25,854 bases of DNA from SZUA-229 sp041589455. GTDB taxonomy: Bacteria > Pseudomonadota > Gammaproteobacteria > SZUA-229. A program made the position numbers and the translations under genes. The stretch is from NCBI GenBank assembly GCA_041589455.1, contig JBFHVQ010000040.1, positions 1 through 25,854 on the forward strand, given 5' to 3'. Shown piece by piece: positions 6,879 through 15,281 of the stretch (position 1 is its first letter; each line of letters begins with the position of its first letter). The notes below the pieces were generated by a model. It was not told the origin of the DNA, made no database searches, and worked only from the letters and a program-made list of their open reading frames with translations.

Positions 6879-8438
6879 ATGTTGAAGCTGATTGTACACA
6901 GTTTTCTTGAAGGTCTCATTCAACTACTGCGTACAATAGGCTTGTGGCGCCTGTCACATCTGCCTGTAGCTGAAGCCAGTTATGCACTAGATGTTGATAT
7001 TGAAACAGAGTTTTCACGCAAGGTTAACCGGTTGCAATGCAAGCATGGCGAACAATCTGCCTTTTATTTGCTCATTGATAATATTCAGGCATTTACTCAA
7101 CGTTGTGAGCTGATTCAAGGTGCCGAGAAGACCCTGGATCTGCAGTATTATTATTTTCAAGGGGACACCAGTGGCCATATCCTCGCTCAGCTTCTGGTGG
7201 ACGCAGCGAATCGAGGCGTCAGAGTTCGTGTATTGCTCGATGATATCGATACTCTTGGGGCAGATGATGCCTTACGGATATTAAATGCCCATCCCGCTAT
7301 TGAAATTCGACTCTTTAATCCATTTCGTTTTAGAGGTCTGTTACGTTACCTGGAATTTTTAACTGACCTGCCCAGAGTGGGGCGGCGTATGCACAATAAA
7401 GCCATAATTGCGGATAATGCATTAGCCATTGTAGGTGGACGTAATATTGGTGATATCTATTTTGCTGCGCACAGTGAATTTCTATTTCTGGATATTGATT
7501 TGCTTAGCCTGGGCCCTATTGTTAAAAATATCTCCTGTAGCTTTGACGAGTACTGGAACTCTAACTGGGCAATTCCAGTAAACCAGTTATATCCTGACCC
7601 TGATAAAGTCTATGCTCTGGCGAGAATTAAAAATTACCTGAAACGTTATGTCTCAACGGTTAAAAGTAGTCATTTAACAAAATCTCTGCAGGGTAATGCA
7701 GCTGATAGCGGACTGTTTGAATTGAATTATTATTGGGCAGAAGCACGTCTGTATTATGATACGCCTTCTAAAATTATTCGAAGTAATAAGCGTAAAAGTA
7801 GCGCATTAATTGAAGAGCTGCGTGATGTCGTTGCTCAGGCAAATAGTGAGCTGATGATTGTGTCTGCTTATTTAATTCCCACTGAGTCTACTCTTGGCTG
7901 GATGCAGAAGCTGGTATCTAGTGGTGTAAAGATTAAAGTGCTGACGAACTCGCTGGCGGCAACGGATGTCATTGCTGTGCATGCCGGTTATTTGAGGAAA
8001 CGTGGTGAATTATTAAGAATGGGAATTAGTGTCTATGAACTAAAACCCACGGCTTATGCCAGGCACAAGAAAAAATTCAAGATATTACACCCGGGCAGTC
8101 GCACCAGCTTACATGCAAAAACAATCGTTATTGATCGACAACAGGTGTTTATTGGTTCGCCTAACCTCGATCCCCGGTCAAGTGATCTCAATACTGAAAT
8201 GGGTTTGCTGGTAGATAATATGCAACTTGCGGCACAGGTTGTTAGCATGTTTGATGAGGTTGCTGATGGTAATGATAGTTATTTGTTGCGGATTAATAAA
8301 ACCAATATATCGGCGGTAGAATGGGTGAGTCAGACAGATTCAAATGAGGTGGTTTTTACCAGTGACCCTGATGTTGGCTGGTGGCGTCGTCTACGCTTGA
8401 GTATTTATCGTATTTTACCGATAGATGGATTGTTATAG
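6879..8438 (+). CDS. Phospholipase D-family protein, cardiolipin synthase C-like
   Basis: A 519-residue protein with two HKD catalytic motifs: H172-x-K174-x4-D179 (MHNKAIIAD) followed by 'GGRNIGD', and H412-x-K414-x4-D419 (LHAKTIVID) followed by 'GSPNLDPRS'. This two-HKD layout, the 'YYYFQGDTSG' segment near 90 and the size resemble ClsC/YmdC, which makes cardiolipin from phosphatidylglycerol and phosphatidylethanolamine at the inner membrane. There is no long N-terminal transmembrane segment, unlike ClsA. Both active sites look intact. Its ATG lies 4 nt beyond the uvrB stop, suggesting translation from the uvrB message. A non-cardiolipin phosphodiesterase role cannot be excluded. Confidence 0.85.
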   Translation: MLKLIVHSFLEGLIQLLRTIGLWRLSHLPVAEASYALDVDIETEFSRKVNRLQCKHGEQSAFYLLIDNIQAFTQRCELIQGAEKTLDLQYYYFQGDTSGHILAQLLVDAANRGVRVRVLLDDIDTLGADDALRILNAHPAIEIRLFNPFRFRGLLRYLEFLTDLPRVGRRMHNKAIIADNALAIVGGRNIGDIYFAAHSEFLFLDIDLLSLGPIVKNISCSFDEYWNSNWAIPVNQLYPDPDKVYALARIKNYLKRYVSTVKSSHLTKSLQGNAADSGLFELNYYWAEARLYYDTPSKIIRSNKRKSSALIEELRDVVAQANSELMIVSAYLIPTESTLGWMQKLVSSGVKIKVLTNSLAATDVIAVHAGYLRKRGELLRMGISVYELKPTAYARHKKKFKILHPGSRTSLHAKTIVIDRQQVFIGSPNLDPRSSDLNTEMGLLVDNMQLAAQVVSMFDEVADGNDSYLLRINKTNISAVEWVSQTDSNEVVFTSDPDVGWWRRLRLSIYRILPIDGLL

Positions 8439-8445
8439 CCAGAGA

Positions 8446-9036
8446 TCAGCTGTCACTGTTGTTTGCATAACAGTATGTCCAGTTAAAGCCGGTTTTATTT
8501 TTTAAAGCATTGAGAATTTTCTCGCCAGGAACGGCTTCATGAGGATAGATGTGCTGAATAAAAAAACCACCCCGGGCAAAGCCACATTCCTGTTTCCAGT
8601 TTAGATTTGCATAGGTCGTTTGTGACTGGCATTTATCACAGATACAAATAGCGCCGGACTGAAGCCAGTTACCCTGTTGCCAGTTATTAATGCGTTTGGT
8701 ACAGGCAGGGCACTTGGGATTGGCTGTATGTGTGTATCCCAGACATTTCTCTTCAGGGAATGTCTCAAGCAAAGCGATATAGCAATGTTGATCACCGTCA
8801 TCCGGGCTAAGATTTATCTTGGGTGAGCAGCCCAGGAAGGTAATCAGGCTAAGAAAATTCTCACCGGGCAGGTAATGGTTGTGCTGAAATTCCCTGTTCT
8901 GTACAAACTGTGTTTCAGTTAATGCCTCTATAATTTTCTTAGGCTGTACTTCCTGCTGAGGATTTTCAGGGTGAAAAATTAAACGTGTATTGAGCATGGG
9001 GTTAGTTGCTGGTGACAAGTTCACGTAATATAACAT
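8446..9036 (-). CDS. Hypothetical protein with a four-cysteine zinc ribbon
   Basis: About 196 residues and not a family I can name. The middle carries C109-P-A-C112 and C131-x-C133-x-x-C136, compatible with a zinc ribbon. Further cysteines stand at 70, 85, 98 and 151. The sequence around 57-72 ('PGENFLSLITFLGCSP') looks like a folded core. There is no signal peptide and no membrane segment. The start is uncertain: ATG at 9034-9036 has no clear ribosome-binding site, and a second in-frame ATG lies 13 codons on (Met14). It is convergent with the phospholipase-D-family gene, with 7 bp between the stop codons. Confidence 0.6.
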   Translation of the reverse strand: MLYYVNLSPATNPMLNTRLIFHPENPQQEVQPKKIIEALTETQFVQNREFQHNHYLPGENFLSLITFLGCSPKINLSPDDGDQHCYIALLETFPEEKCLGYTHTANPKCPACTKRINNWQQGNWLQSGAICICDKCQSQTTYANLNWKQECGFARGGFFIQHIYPHEAVPGEKILNALKNKTGFNWTYCYANNSDS

Positions 9037-9105
9037 TTATGATGACAGCCCAAAAGCATTCGGTTAAATTGTTTTCTGACAGTTACTATTCAAAAAGGAT
9101 TTATT

Positions 9106-9399
9106 ATGTATGTAACCATAGTTAACGTATGGGTAAAAGAAAATCATATAGACGACTTTATTCAGGCAACAGAGCTTAATCACCGGGCATCTATTGAAGA
9201 ATCAGGAAATCGACGTTTTGATGTTCTGCAATCAGATGAAAATCCACATCAATTTGTGCTGTATGAAGCCTATAACTCAGAAGATGATGCACGAGAACAT
9301 AAGAAAACATCGCATTATCTTAACTGGCGAGAAACCGTCACGGACTGGATGGAACAGCCGAGAACTGGAATTAGCTATACTGGCCTGTTTCCAGCATGA
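9106..9399 (+). CDS. LsrG-like antibiotic-biosynthesis-monooxygenase (ABM) domain protein
   Basis: 97 residues forming a single ferredoxin-like ABM domain. The pattern of alternating strands and helices ('VTIVNVWVKE', 'FIQATELNHRASIEESGNRRFDVLQ', 'FVLYEAY', 'HKKTSHYLNW') closely follows E. coli LsrG, including the N-H-x-x-S-x-x-E-x-G-N-x-R-F-D-V-L-Q block and the H-K-T-x-H-Y block. LsrG isomerises phospho-AI-2, and other relatives oxidise quinols or aromatic substrates, so the substrate here is unknown. The ribosome-binding site AAGGA is 8 nt from the ATG. An alcohol dehydrogenase follows 50 nt downstream on the same strand, and the two probably act on one small carbonyl compound. No lsr transporter or kinase is present. 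Confidence 0.8.
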   Translation: MYVTIVNVWVKENHIDDFIQATELNHRASIEESGNRRFDVLQSDENPHQFVLYEAYNSEDDAREHKKTSHYLNWRETVTDWMEQPRTGISYTGLFPA

Positions 9400-9449
9400 G
9401 CTTTTTGTTAAAATCTCGTTTTAACATCTATCCACAGTTAGGCTAAATA

Positions 9450-10637
9450 ATGAATCTGTTCGACTTTTCCATTGCACGTTTACCACGGATTATTTTTTCC
9501 AGAAATGCGGTACAACAGATTCCCCAACTCGCCCAGCAATATGGTTCGAAAGCCTTGCTTGTATTAGGTGCCAGTTCATTTGAAAAATCTACAGCCTTTG
9601 CTCAACTGACGCAGGATTTATCACTGCAGAAAATTGACTATGTGAAGTTCAATGTGCCGGGGGAGCCTTCACCGCAACTGGTAGATCAGGCGGTAAAAGA
9701 ATTTTCCGCCCAGGATATTGATGTGGTCATTGGTATCGGTGGAGGGAGTGCACTGGATGCTGCAAAGGCGATTGCTGGTCTGTTACGGGTTAAAAATTCT
9801 GTGATGGATTATCTTGAAGGTGTTGGTCCAGAACTGCCTTATGAAGGACCTGCTGTACCGTTTATTGCCGTGCCAACCACAGCTGGTACCGGATCAGAAG
9901 CAACAAAAAATGCTGTACTCAGCGTTCAGGGTGCAGATGGTTTTAAAAAATCGTTTCGTGATGACAAACTGGTTGCGGAATATGCAGTAATCGATCCAGA
10001 CTTATTACAAACCTGCCCACAGTCAGTTATAGCAGCAAATGGCATGGATGCACTCACCCAGTTAATTGAATCCTATGTTTCAACGCGCTCTAATATTATG
10101 ACAGATGCCTTATGTATCAGTGGTCTGCGTGCGGCGCGTGATGGTTTGCTGGCACTCTATCAGGACTCACAGGATAAAACAGCACAGGAAAAAATGGCTT
10201 ATGCATCGCTAATGTCGGGTATCTGCCTGGCACAAACTGGTCTGGGTTCGGTGCATGGTCTGGCATCACCGCTGGGTGCTTATTATCCGATTCCACATGG
10301 CACGGTTTGCGGCACTCTGGTGTCTGCAGCGACTGAGTTAAATATTCGCTTGATGCTCGAACGCGAACCGGCTAACCCAGCGCTTGAAAAATACGCAACC
10401 CTGGGTGATGTTCTAAATCAAAAGCGTCATTCTAGTCAGCAGGCATCAAGAGATGCCTTATGCGCCTTGCTTGAAAACTGGACACAAGAGATGAACTTGC
10501 CACTACTATCGGAATATGGTTTAACTCCGAGTGGTTTTTCTATGGTGATAAAAAACAGTCGTGGCAGTAGTATGAAAACCAATCCTGTGGTTTTGACTGA
10601 TCAGGAAATCGAAGAGTTATTAATTAAAAGACTTTAG
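9450..10637 (+). CDS. Iron-type (group III) alcohol dehydrogenase
   Basis: A 395-residue NAD(P)-dependent dehydrogenase. An N-terminal Rossmann-like half carries GIGGGSALDAAKA (95-107) and 'PTTAGTGSEAT' (142-152). The helical half carries the metal site. By family comparison with E. coli FucO (Asp196, His200, His263, His277) the ligands here are D200, Q204, H269 and H283: the second ligand is Gln instead of His ('GMDALTQLIE'). The spacing of all four is otherwise exact. The ATG has AGG 8 nt upstream. It likely forms an operon with the LsrG-like gene and may reduce or oxidise a short aldehyde or alcohol; the true substrate cannot be read from sequence. Confidence 0.9.
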   Translation: MNLFDFSIARLPRIIFSRNAVQQIPQLAQQYGSKALLVLGASSFEKSTAFAQLTQDLSLQKIDYVKFNVPGEPSPQLVDQAVKEFSAQDIDVVIGIGGGSALDAAKAIAGLLRVKNSVMDYLEGVGPELPYEGPAVPFIAVPTTAGTGSEATKNAVLSVQGADGFKKSFRDDKLVAEYAVIDPDLLQTCPQSVIAANGMDALTQLIESYVSTRSNIMTDALCISGLRAARDGLLALYQDSQDKTAQEKMAYASLMSGICLAQTGLGSVHGLASPLGAYYPIPHGTVCGTLVSAATELNIRLMLEREPANPALEKYATLGDVLNQKRHSSQQASRDALCALLENWTQEMNLPLLSEYGLTPSGFSMVIKNSRGSSMKTNPVVLTDQEIEELLIKRL

Positions 10638-10775
10638 TCTTCACGTCAAACCTATCAATATTGATTTAATCTAACATACATACGATTAATCTTTGGTAGC
10701 CTGAATGGAGATAGTCAGACATTGGTACCATATCAAGCGTAATGATTTTCTGATGAATGTGCGCTAACTTTTGTA

Positions 10776-10802
10776 AGTATTAGCTATACTTGAAATAATA
10801 CT
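10776..10802. repeat. Inverted repeat upstream of the lipoprotein gene
   Basis: AGTATTA (10776-10782) and TAATACT (10796-10802) with a 13-nt spacer containing TATACT. The repeat extends by three more pairs after a 2-nt bulge. It lies 22 bp before the ATG at 10825 and could be an operator over the promoter. AT-rich repeats of this size also arise by chance. Confidence 0.3.
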
Positions 10803-10824
10803 CTTACTTATTAATGATATTCTC

Positions 10825-12063
10825 ATGTCTAGTAATAATTGTTTTGATTCTGCTACTTCATGTCGCTATGAAGGTTCTATTGTAATAGTGTACATTTTGC
10901 TTGTGCTTTTACTTTCTGGTTGTAGCGGCTCTGGTAGTGACTCATCGACGACAACATCACCTGATGACACAACTATAGATAATCAGGGTGGCTGTAATGT
11001 ATCACTCAGTAGTTACCTGGATAACTTACATAATTATATTCCAACATGGGAGGAGCTTGAGTGTTTTACACAGGATGCGGTAAGGCAGCCATTGCCAGCA
11101 TTCTCCAAGCGTGGGTTGTCTGGGGCTATCAATATTAATCAAGACAATATAGATCAGGTTGCAGCATTGTTAATTAATGAATGGGACTCAATTTATAACG
11201 GTTATGGAGCAAATATATCATCTGCTGTTATGAGTCTTTCTCCGCCATTTACAGGGCCAAATGATGAGGTTATTACCTATCCGATGACGACGGCTATAGC
11301 GGATTATGTTTTTAGAGGGGCTGCAACCTTGTTTTTGCATGAAAAACAGTTAGGTCGCCCTGTCGTATGGGTTAATTTTTATCCAATTGATGATGCTTCC
11401 TCAATATTTACCACACAGCTAGAGTTTGAAAGCTGGGTGATAAATGAATTGTTGCCTGAGAAAGTATTGGAAGCCCAGGCAGCTGAAAATATAAAAGCTG
11501 AATACTATATTCCATTTCCTATTGAGTTTGAGATTTTCTTTAAAAAGTATTCAGGTTTCGGAGAAGGCAGTTTTGCAGATGCTTTATCAGAAAACGAGTT
11601 TGTTGCCTTGGGGCAATGGCTGATTGATTTGATTCATGATACGGTTCGTCCTCATTATAATGGGCGTTTGATAGCGCATGTTTATAATGCTGTGCAAGGC
11701 GGTGATGGCGATCTGTTCTTACAGGATCTGTCATTTAGTCAATATGATGAATTTTACATTGCTGCATTTCCGGCTTGTGATTTGAATGTGACACAAAATC
11801 ATATTGATGAACAAATTGCTTATTATATGCCTATGGTTGCACGAGATGGCTTGCCATGGCAATTAAGTGAATTAACAGTTCAGTCTGCAATCTTTGATAT
11901 GTGTAGTACAGATTTGTCAGCAATAGAAGCTGATGTATATAATGCGGTATTTCAGACGATAGACCTGCAAAGTATTGAGCCTTCTGGTGTCCAGGTAGGT
12001 GTTTATGAAATTCAGTCTACCCTGGGAGAGCAGACTGTTATTGATTACTTTAGTAGTAAATGA
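10825..12063 (+). CDS. Predicted lipoprotein of unknown function
   Basis: 412 residues. A hydrophobic stretch (about 18-31) ends in a lipobox LLSGC with the lipidation cysteine at position 33. A Ser/Thr/Asp/Gly linker follows (34-55), as is common in surface or periplasmic lipoproteins. The rest (about 60-412) is a large soluble domain rich in aromatics, with several Cys (58, near 81, and two near the C-terminus) that could form disulfides. Segments such as 'VVWVNFYPIDD' and 'AEYYIPFPIEFE' followed by a long helix-rich region hint at a TIM-barrel glycosidase-like fold, but I do not recognise a family. No ribosome-binding site precedes the ATG at 10825, so a later start within the hydrophobic segment is possible. 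Codon use does not stand out. Confidence 0.65.
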   Translation: MSSNNCFDSATSCRYEGSIVIVYILLVLLLSGCSGSGSDSSTTTSPDDTTIDNQGGCNVSLSSYLDNLHNYIPTWEELECFTQDAVRQPLPAFSKRGLSGAININQDNIDQVAALLINEWDSIYNGYGANISSAVMSLSPPFTGPNDEVITYPMTTAIADYVFRGAATLFLHEKQLGRPVVWVNFYPIDDASSIFTTQLEFESWVINELLPEKVLEAQAAENIKAEYYIPFPIEFEIFFKKYSGFGEGSFADALSENEFVALGQWLIDLIHDTVRPHYNGRLIAHVYNAVQGGDGDLFLQDLSFSQYDEFYIAAFPACDLNVTQNHIDEQIAYYMPMVARDGLPWQLSELTVQSAIFDMCSTDLSAIEADVYNAVFQTIDLQSIEPSGVQVGVYEIQSTLGEQTVIDYFSSK

Positions 12064-12095
12064 CAGCGTCTGTAAAAATAAGGATATATCATTAT

Positions 12096-12117
12096 TTATT
12101 TCATGATGATGAAATAA
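12096..12117. repeat. AT-rich hairpin downstream of the lipoprotein gene
   Basis: A perfect 9-bp stem TTATTTCAT/ATGAAATAA with a GATG loop, 33 bp past the stop codon. It may act as a weak terminator or mRNA 3' end. There is no T tract and the stem is nearly all A/T. Confidence 0.35.
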
Positions 12118-12281
12118 TATTCAATTAAACGTGCTATCTCATATTGCCAAGTGTTTATGATTTAAGGTGGGGTTAGCGCCATAAGATTTAAAGTTTTAAT
12201 ACGGCTTTCGCGGAAATTTTATGTAAATACTTACAGGTGTCTAGCGCGAGAAATTTGAGTAGATGAATTAGCTTTATTTTA

Positions 12282-12839
12282 TTAATTGTGTCGACGAGTC
12301 ATCGCTAATATGCTAAGTAATCCACTAATTAGTAGCCAGCTTGATGCAGGTATAGGGACGGCGCTGACGTTTACTGTAAAGTCTGATAATGCCTTAGGGT
12401 CTGTGTTTTGAGGTGAGTTGCGTAGGCTTAAGTAAAAGTTATTTGCAGTATAGCTACCAGGCGCTATATTTTCATTTGGCGTTAATACGGCAAAAAGAAA
12501 GCGTACGGATTCTCCTGGTTGTAATCGTGTGTTTTCAGCATTGTAGTAAAAATCCAGTTCTTGAAAAGGGAAGTTAACCTGGATATTGTAAGGGTTTCCC
12601 AGGTTGTTGTAACTGCTGTTGAAGAGGCTGCCTGGGTTGTATGACCAACCGGATGCTTCAATTCCGAGAGAAAAATCTGCGGTATTAGTGAATATACCCC
12701 ACATTTCAATAGATTCGTTGACGCTAATATTGTGTACGGCTTGTTCCCAGTCCCATGTCATGTACTGAGTTGTGTTGGCTGACGATAGCGCGGGCTGAAA
12801 ACAGCATAAAGTGAGGCACAATCTAATAAAATGCTTCAT
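12282..12839 (-). CDS. Secreted protein with PEP-CTERM-like C-terminal sorting tail
   Basis: 185 residues. An N-terminal signal peptide (cleavage expected after 'PALSSA', about residue 20) is followed by a beta-rich domain. The tail at 161-185 begins VPIPASSW, continues as a hydrophobic helix (LLISGLLSILAM) and ends in the basic cluster RRHN. That is the tripartite layout of the VPxP variant of PEP-CTERM signals, cut by an exosortase (EpsH-type) in species that make exopolysaccharide. The ribosome-binding site AAGGAA is well placed. The middle domain is unassigned. I find no sigma-54 element upstream, unlike the other PEP-CTERM gene at 24568. Confidence 0.75.
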   Translation of the reverse strand: MKHFIRLCLTLCCFQPALSSANTTQYMTWDWEQAVHNISVNESIEMWGIFTNTADFSLGIEASGWSYNPGSLFNSSYNNLGNPYNIQVNFPFQELDFYYNAENTRLQPGESVRFLFAVLTPNENIAPGSYTANNFYLSLRNSPQNTDPKALSDFTVNVSAVPIPASSWLLISGLLSILAMTRRHN

Positions 12840-13025
12840 AAAACTTCCTTGAATTAATTGTTATTATTTTTGCTTGTAGCTTACCGTGTTTTTGCGCCAA
12901 AGCAAAATAAAAATTTACAGCACGTTCTAGTAGGAATCTTGGGGAAGTTTTATTAGTTAATGTTTCTCGTGTGAAACAAAAGTCTGCTGCATGGTGCTCT
13001 CTTGTTGCAAGTGAGGAAAAATAGA

Positions 13026-15269
13026 TTAGTTTTCATCGAGTATTTTTCGAATAGTCATTGCCAGCTCTTTTGTTGTTGTCGGTTTCTGTATAAAGGCCTT
13101 TATGCCGATTGCTTTAGCACTGTTCTGATCTAAAGTAAGGCTGTATCCACTGCAGATAATGACCGAGACATCAGGTCTTATTTTCTTAAGTTGTCTGGCT
13201 AGTTTATCGCCTGTTAGATCAGGCATGGTCTGATCGGAAATGACCAGGTCATATGCTTGTGGATCATCACGATAAAGCTCGAGTGCCTTATTGCTGCTGC
13301 AAGTTGTGGTGGTGTTGTATCCTAGTCGTTCAAGTCTTAGTTTTGTTATATTCAATACTTCAGTCTCATCATCGACGATTAGAATATGTTCATCACCACA
13401 AGGTAGTTGACTGGAATCATCAGTTGTTTCTGCCGTATCTTTTGTAGACTCTACCAGTGGAAAATAGATATTAACCGTAGTTCCTGTATGCAGCTTGCTA
13501 TCTACGGTAATCATGCCGTCATGGCTCTTGACGATGCCGTGCACGACTGCCAATCCCATACCTGATCCTTTGCCGACACTTTTGGTAGTGAAGTAAGGGT
13601 CAAAAATTCTATCGAGGTGATTCTCTGATATACCTGTTCCAGTATCCCGAATGGTAAGGCACACATAGTCTCCTGGGAATAGTCCCGGCGTATTGCTCAA
13701 GTCGTTTTCTGAAAGTGTTGCTTCGCTTAATTCAATCTCCATGAACCCACCATGCTCCTCCATTGCATGTGCTGCATTGGTGCCAAGGTTGATTAATATC
13801 TGCTGAATCTGAACTGGTGAGGCAAGAATATTGGCCTCTTGAAGCTGTATGTCTTCAGTGATTTTTATGGTAGTCGGGATAGAGGCTCGCAAAAGTGTAA
13901 GACCTTCATTAATTAATGAAGGAAGTGAAACTACTTGTCTCTCCATTGTTTCCTTTCGACTAAAGGCAAGTATTTGCTCGACCAGCATTTTGGCGCGGTT
14001 GCCAGCAGTTAATACTTGATTAATAGAGTTGTATGCCTGACTTTTTTCAGGGATATCGGTTAATGCCATTTCGGCATAACCAAGAATGGCTGCCAGAATA
14101 TTGTTAAAATCGTGTGCAATGCCTCCTGCCAGAGTGCCGATTGCTTCCATTTTATAGGACTGTCGTAGTTGTTGATGCAATTCTTCGCGTTCTTTTTCTG
14201 AATTTTTAAGTTCAGTTATGTCGTGTAGAAACCCAACCAGTCGTTTGGGGCCTCCGGTGTCCTCGACAACTGATATGATGTTATGTATCCAGCGTATCGA
14301 ACCATCAGCATGTATGGCACGATAGACAAATTGGTGATCTTTACCTTGAGAGGACATTGTTTGACAATAGTTTACCGCCTCATTTACATCTTGTGGATGG
14401 ATGCGTTGAGACCAAGTTTCGAGATTCTTCCAGCTATTGACGGGGTATCCCAATACTTCTTCAGCCTGAGCGCCGAAATAGGTGAACTTATTAGTTGTTA
14501 GATCTAGCTCCCAGGGAATCGTCTTTGTCGATTCCAAAAGCTGCCGGTAACGTCGTTCGTCAACTTCCAGATTCTGCTGATATTTCTGTTGCTCTTCAAG
14601 ATCCAGAGCGAGTTGTTGATTCATTTTATTGATTGCCGAAACTACCTGGTCAATTTCGTCCATTTCATTCTGATTATCAACTTTCCTATCCAGGACCAGA
14701 TCAGGAGTAGGGGAGTCTAGTGTGATTTTTTGTGTATGCTCGGCCATTTTCCTGAGGTGTCGAGTGACAAGGTATTGAAATAATGCGAGAGCAAAAATGG
14801 CTACAATAAATGCCTTAAATCCATTGCCAAGTAAAATGAGTCCTGCCTTTTTAAGTAGTCGCTGGTATAAATCATCCAGTCCGGCAACAACATGAATAGT
14901 TCCAATATCGGTAAGTTGGCCATTAAACTCGAATTTTAGAGGTAATTCTTTGCTAATGGTGCGTTGTGAGGTTATAGAACCGACCTGCCATGATTGATTT
15001 TCACTGCCAGAAACAACAAGAAATTCCAGGTCACGTTGTTGAATAATGCTCTCAAGTTGAATCATGAGTAGCTCTTCGTCCAGAACCCAGACACTATGAG
15101 AAATCGAAGGAAGATAAGTGTTCTCTATTGTTTCAATGCCCTGGTTGATCAGACCAATGTCCTGCTTGTAATCGGAAATGAGCTGAATAATGGTCAGGAA
15201 GACTGTTACTAAGGAGCTACATAATATAATTGCAATAATTAATTTTTTTGCAATTCGATTTTGTGCCAT
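13026..15269 (-). CDS. Hybrid sensor histidine kinase (HAMP-PAS-HisKA-HATPase-REC)
   Basis: 747 residues. Order: TM1 (about 9-32); a periplasmic sensor region of about 110 residues (33-140); TM2 (about 142-166); HAMP (about 167-220); coiled linker; PAS (about 240-355, PAS_3-like, ending 'GFLHDIT'); HisKA with phospho-acceptor H386 in AGGIAHDFNN; HATPase with N box 'LGTNAAHAM' and G boxes 'DTGTGIS' and 'GKGSGMGLAVVHGI'; and a C-terminal receiver (about 628-747) with phospho-acceptor D679 and K729. All catalytic residues look intact. The REC domain ends the chain and no DNA-binding partner is adjacent, so output probably passes through a phosphotransfer protein elsewhere. The ATG has GGAA about 8 nt upstream. 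It follows the binding-protein gene by 12 nt and is probably co-transcribed with it. Confidence 0.93.
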   Translation of the reverse strand: MAQNRIAKKLIIAIILCSSLVTVFLTIIQLISDYKQDIGLINQGIETIENTYLPSISHSVWVLDEELLMIQLESIIQQRDLEFLVVSGSENQSWQVGSITSQRTISKELPLKFEFNGQLTDIGTIHVVAGLDDLYQRLLKKAGLILLGNGFKAFIVAIFALALFQYLVTRHLRKMAEHTQKITLDSPTPDLVLDRKVDNQNEMDEIDQVVSAINKMNQQLALDLEEQQKYQQNLEVDERRYRQLLESTKTIPWELDLTTNKFTYFGAQAEEVLGYPVNSWKNLETWSQRIHPQDVNEAVNYCQTMSSQGKDHQFVYRAIHADGSIRWIHNIISVVEDTGGPKRLVGFLHDITELKNSEKEREELHQQLRQSYKMEAIGTLAGGIAHDFNNILAAILGYAEMALTDIPEKSQAYNSINQVLTAGNRAKMLVEQILAFSRKETMERQVVSLPSLINEGLTLLRASIPTTIKITEDIQLQEANILASPVQIQQILINLGTNAAHAMEEHGGFMEIELSEATLSENDLSNTPGLFPGDYVCLTIRDTGTGISENHLDRIFDPYFTTKSVGKGSGMGLAVVHGIVKSHDGMITVDSKLHTGTTVNIYFPLVESTKDTAETTDDSSQLPCGDEHILIVDDETEVLNITKLRLERLGYNTTTTCSSNKALELYRDDPQAYDLVISDQTMPDLTGDKLARQLKKIRPDVSVIICSGYSLTLDQNSAKAIGIKAFIQKPTTTKELAMTIRKILDEN

Positions 15270-15281
15270 ATGTAATTCCAG

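Noticed and set aside
10654..10665. ATCAATATTGAT palindrome after the alcohol dehydrogenase gene
   Set aside because: It contains FNR half-site letters but in the wrong order and spacing, and no gene starts at a fitting distance.
12879..12900. TTGGC-like element upstream of the smaller PEP-CTERM gene (minus strand)
   Set aside because: The GC dinucleotide is not at the required 10-nt distance from GG (it reads CG there), so it fails as a sigma-54 promoter.
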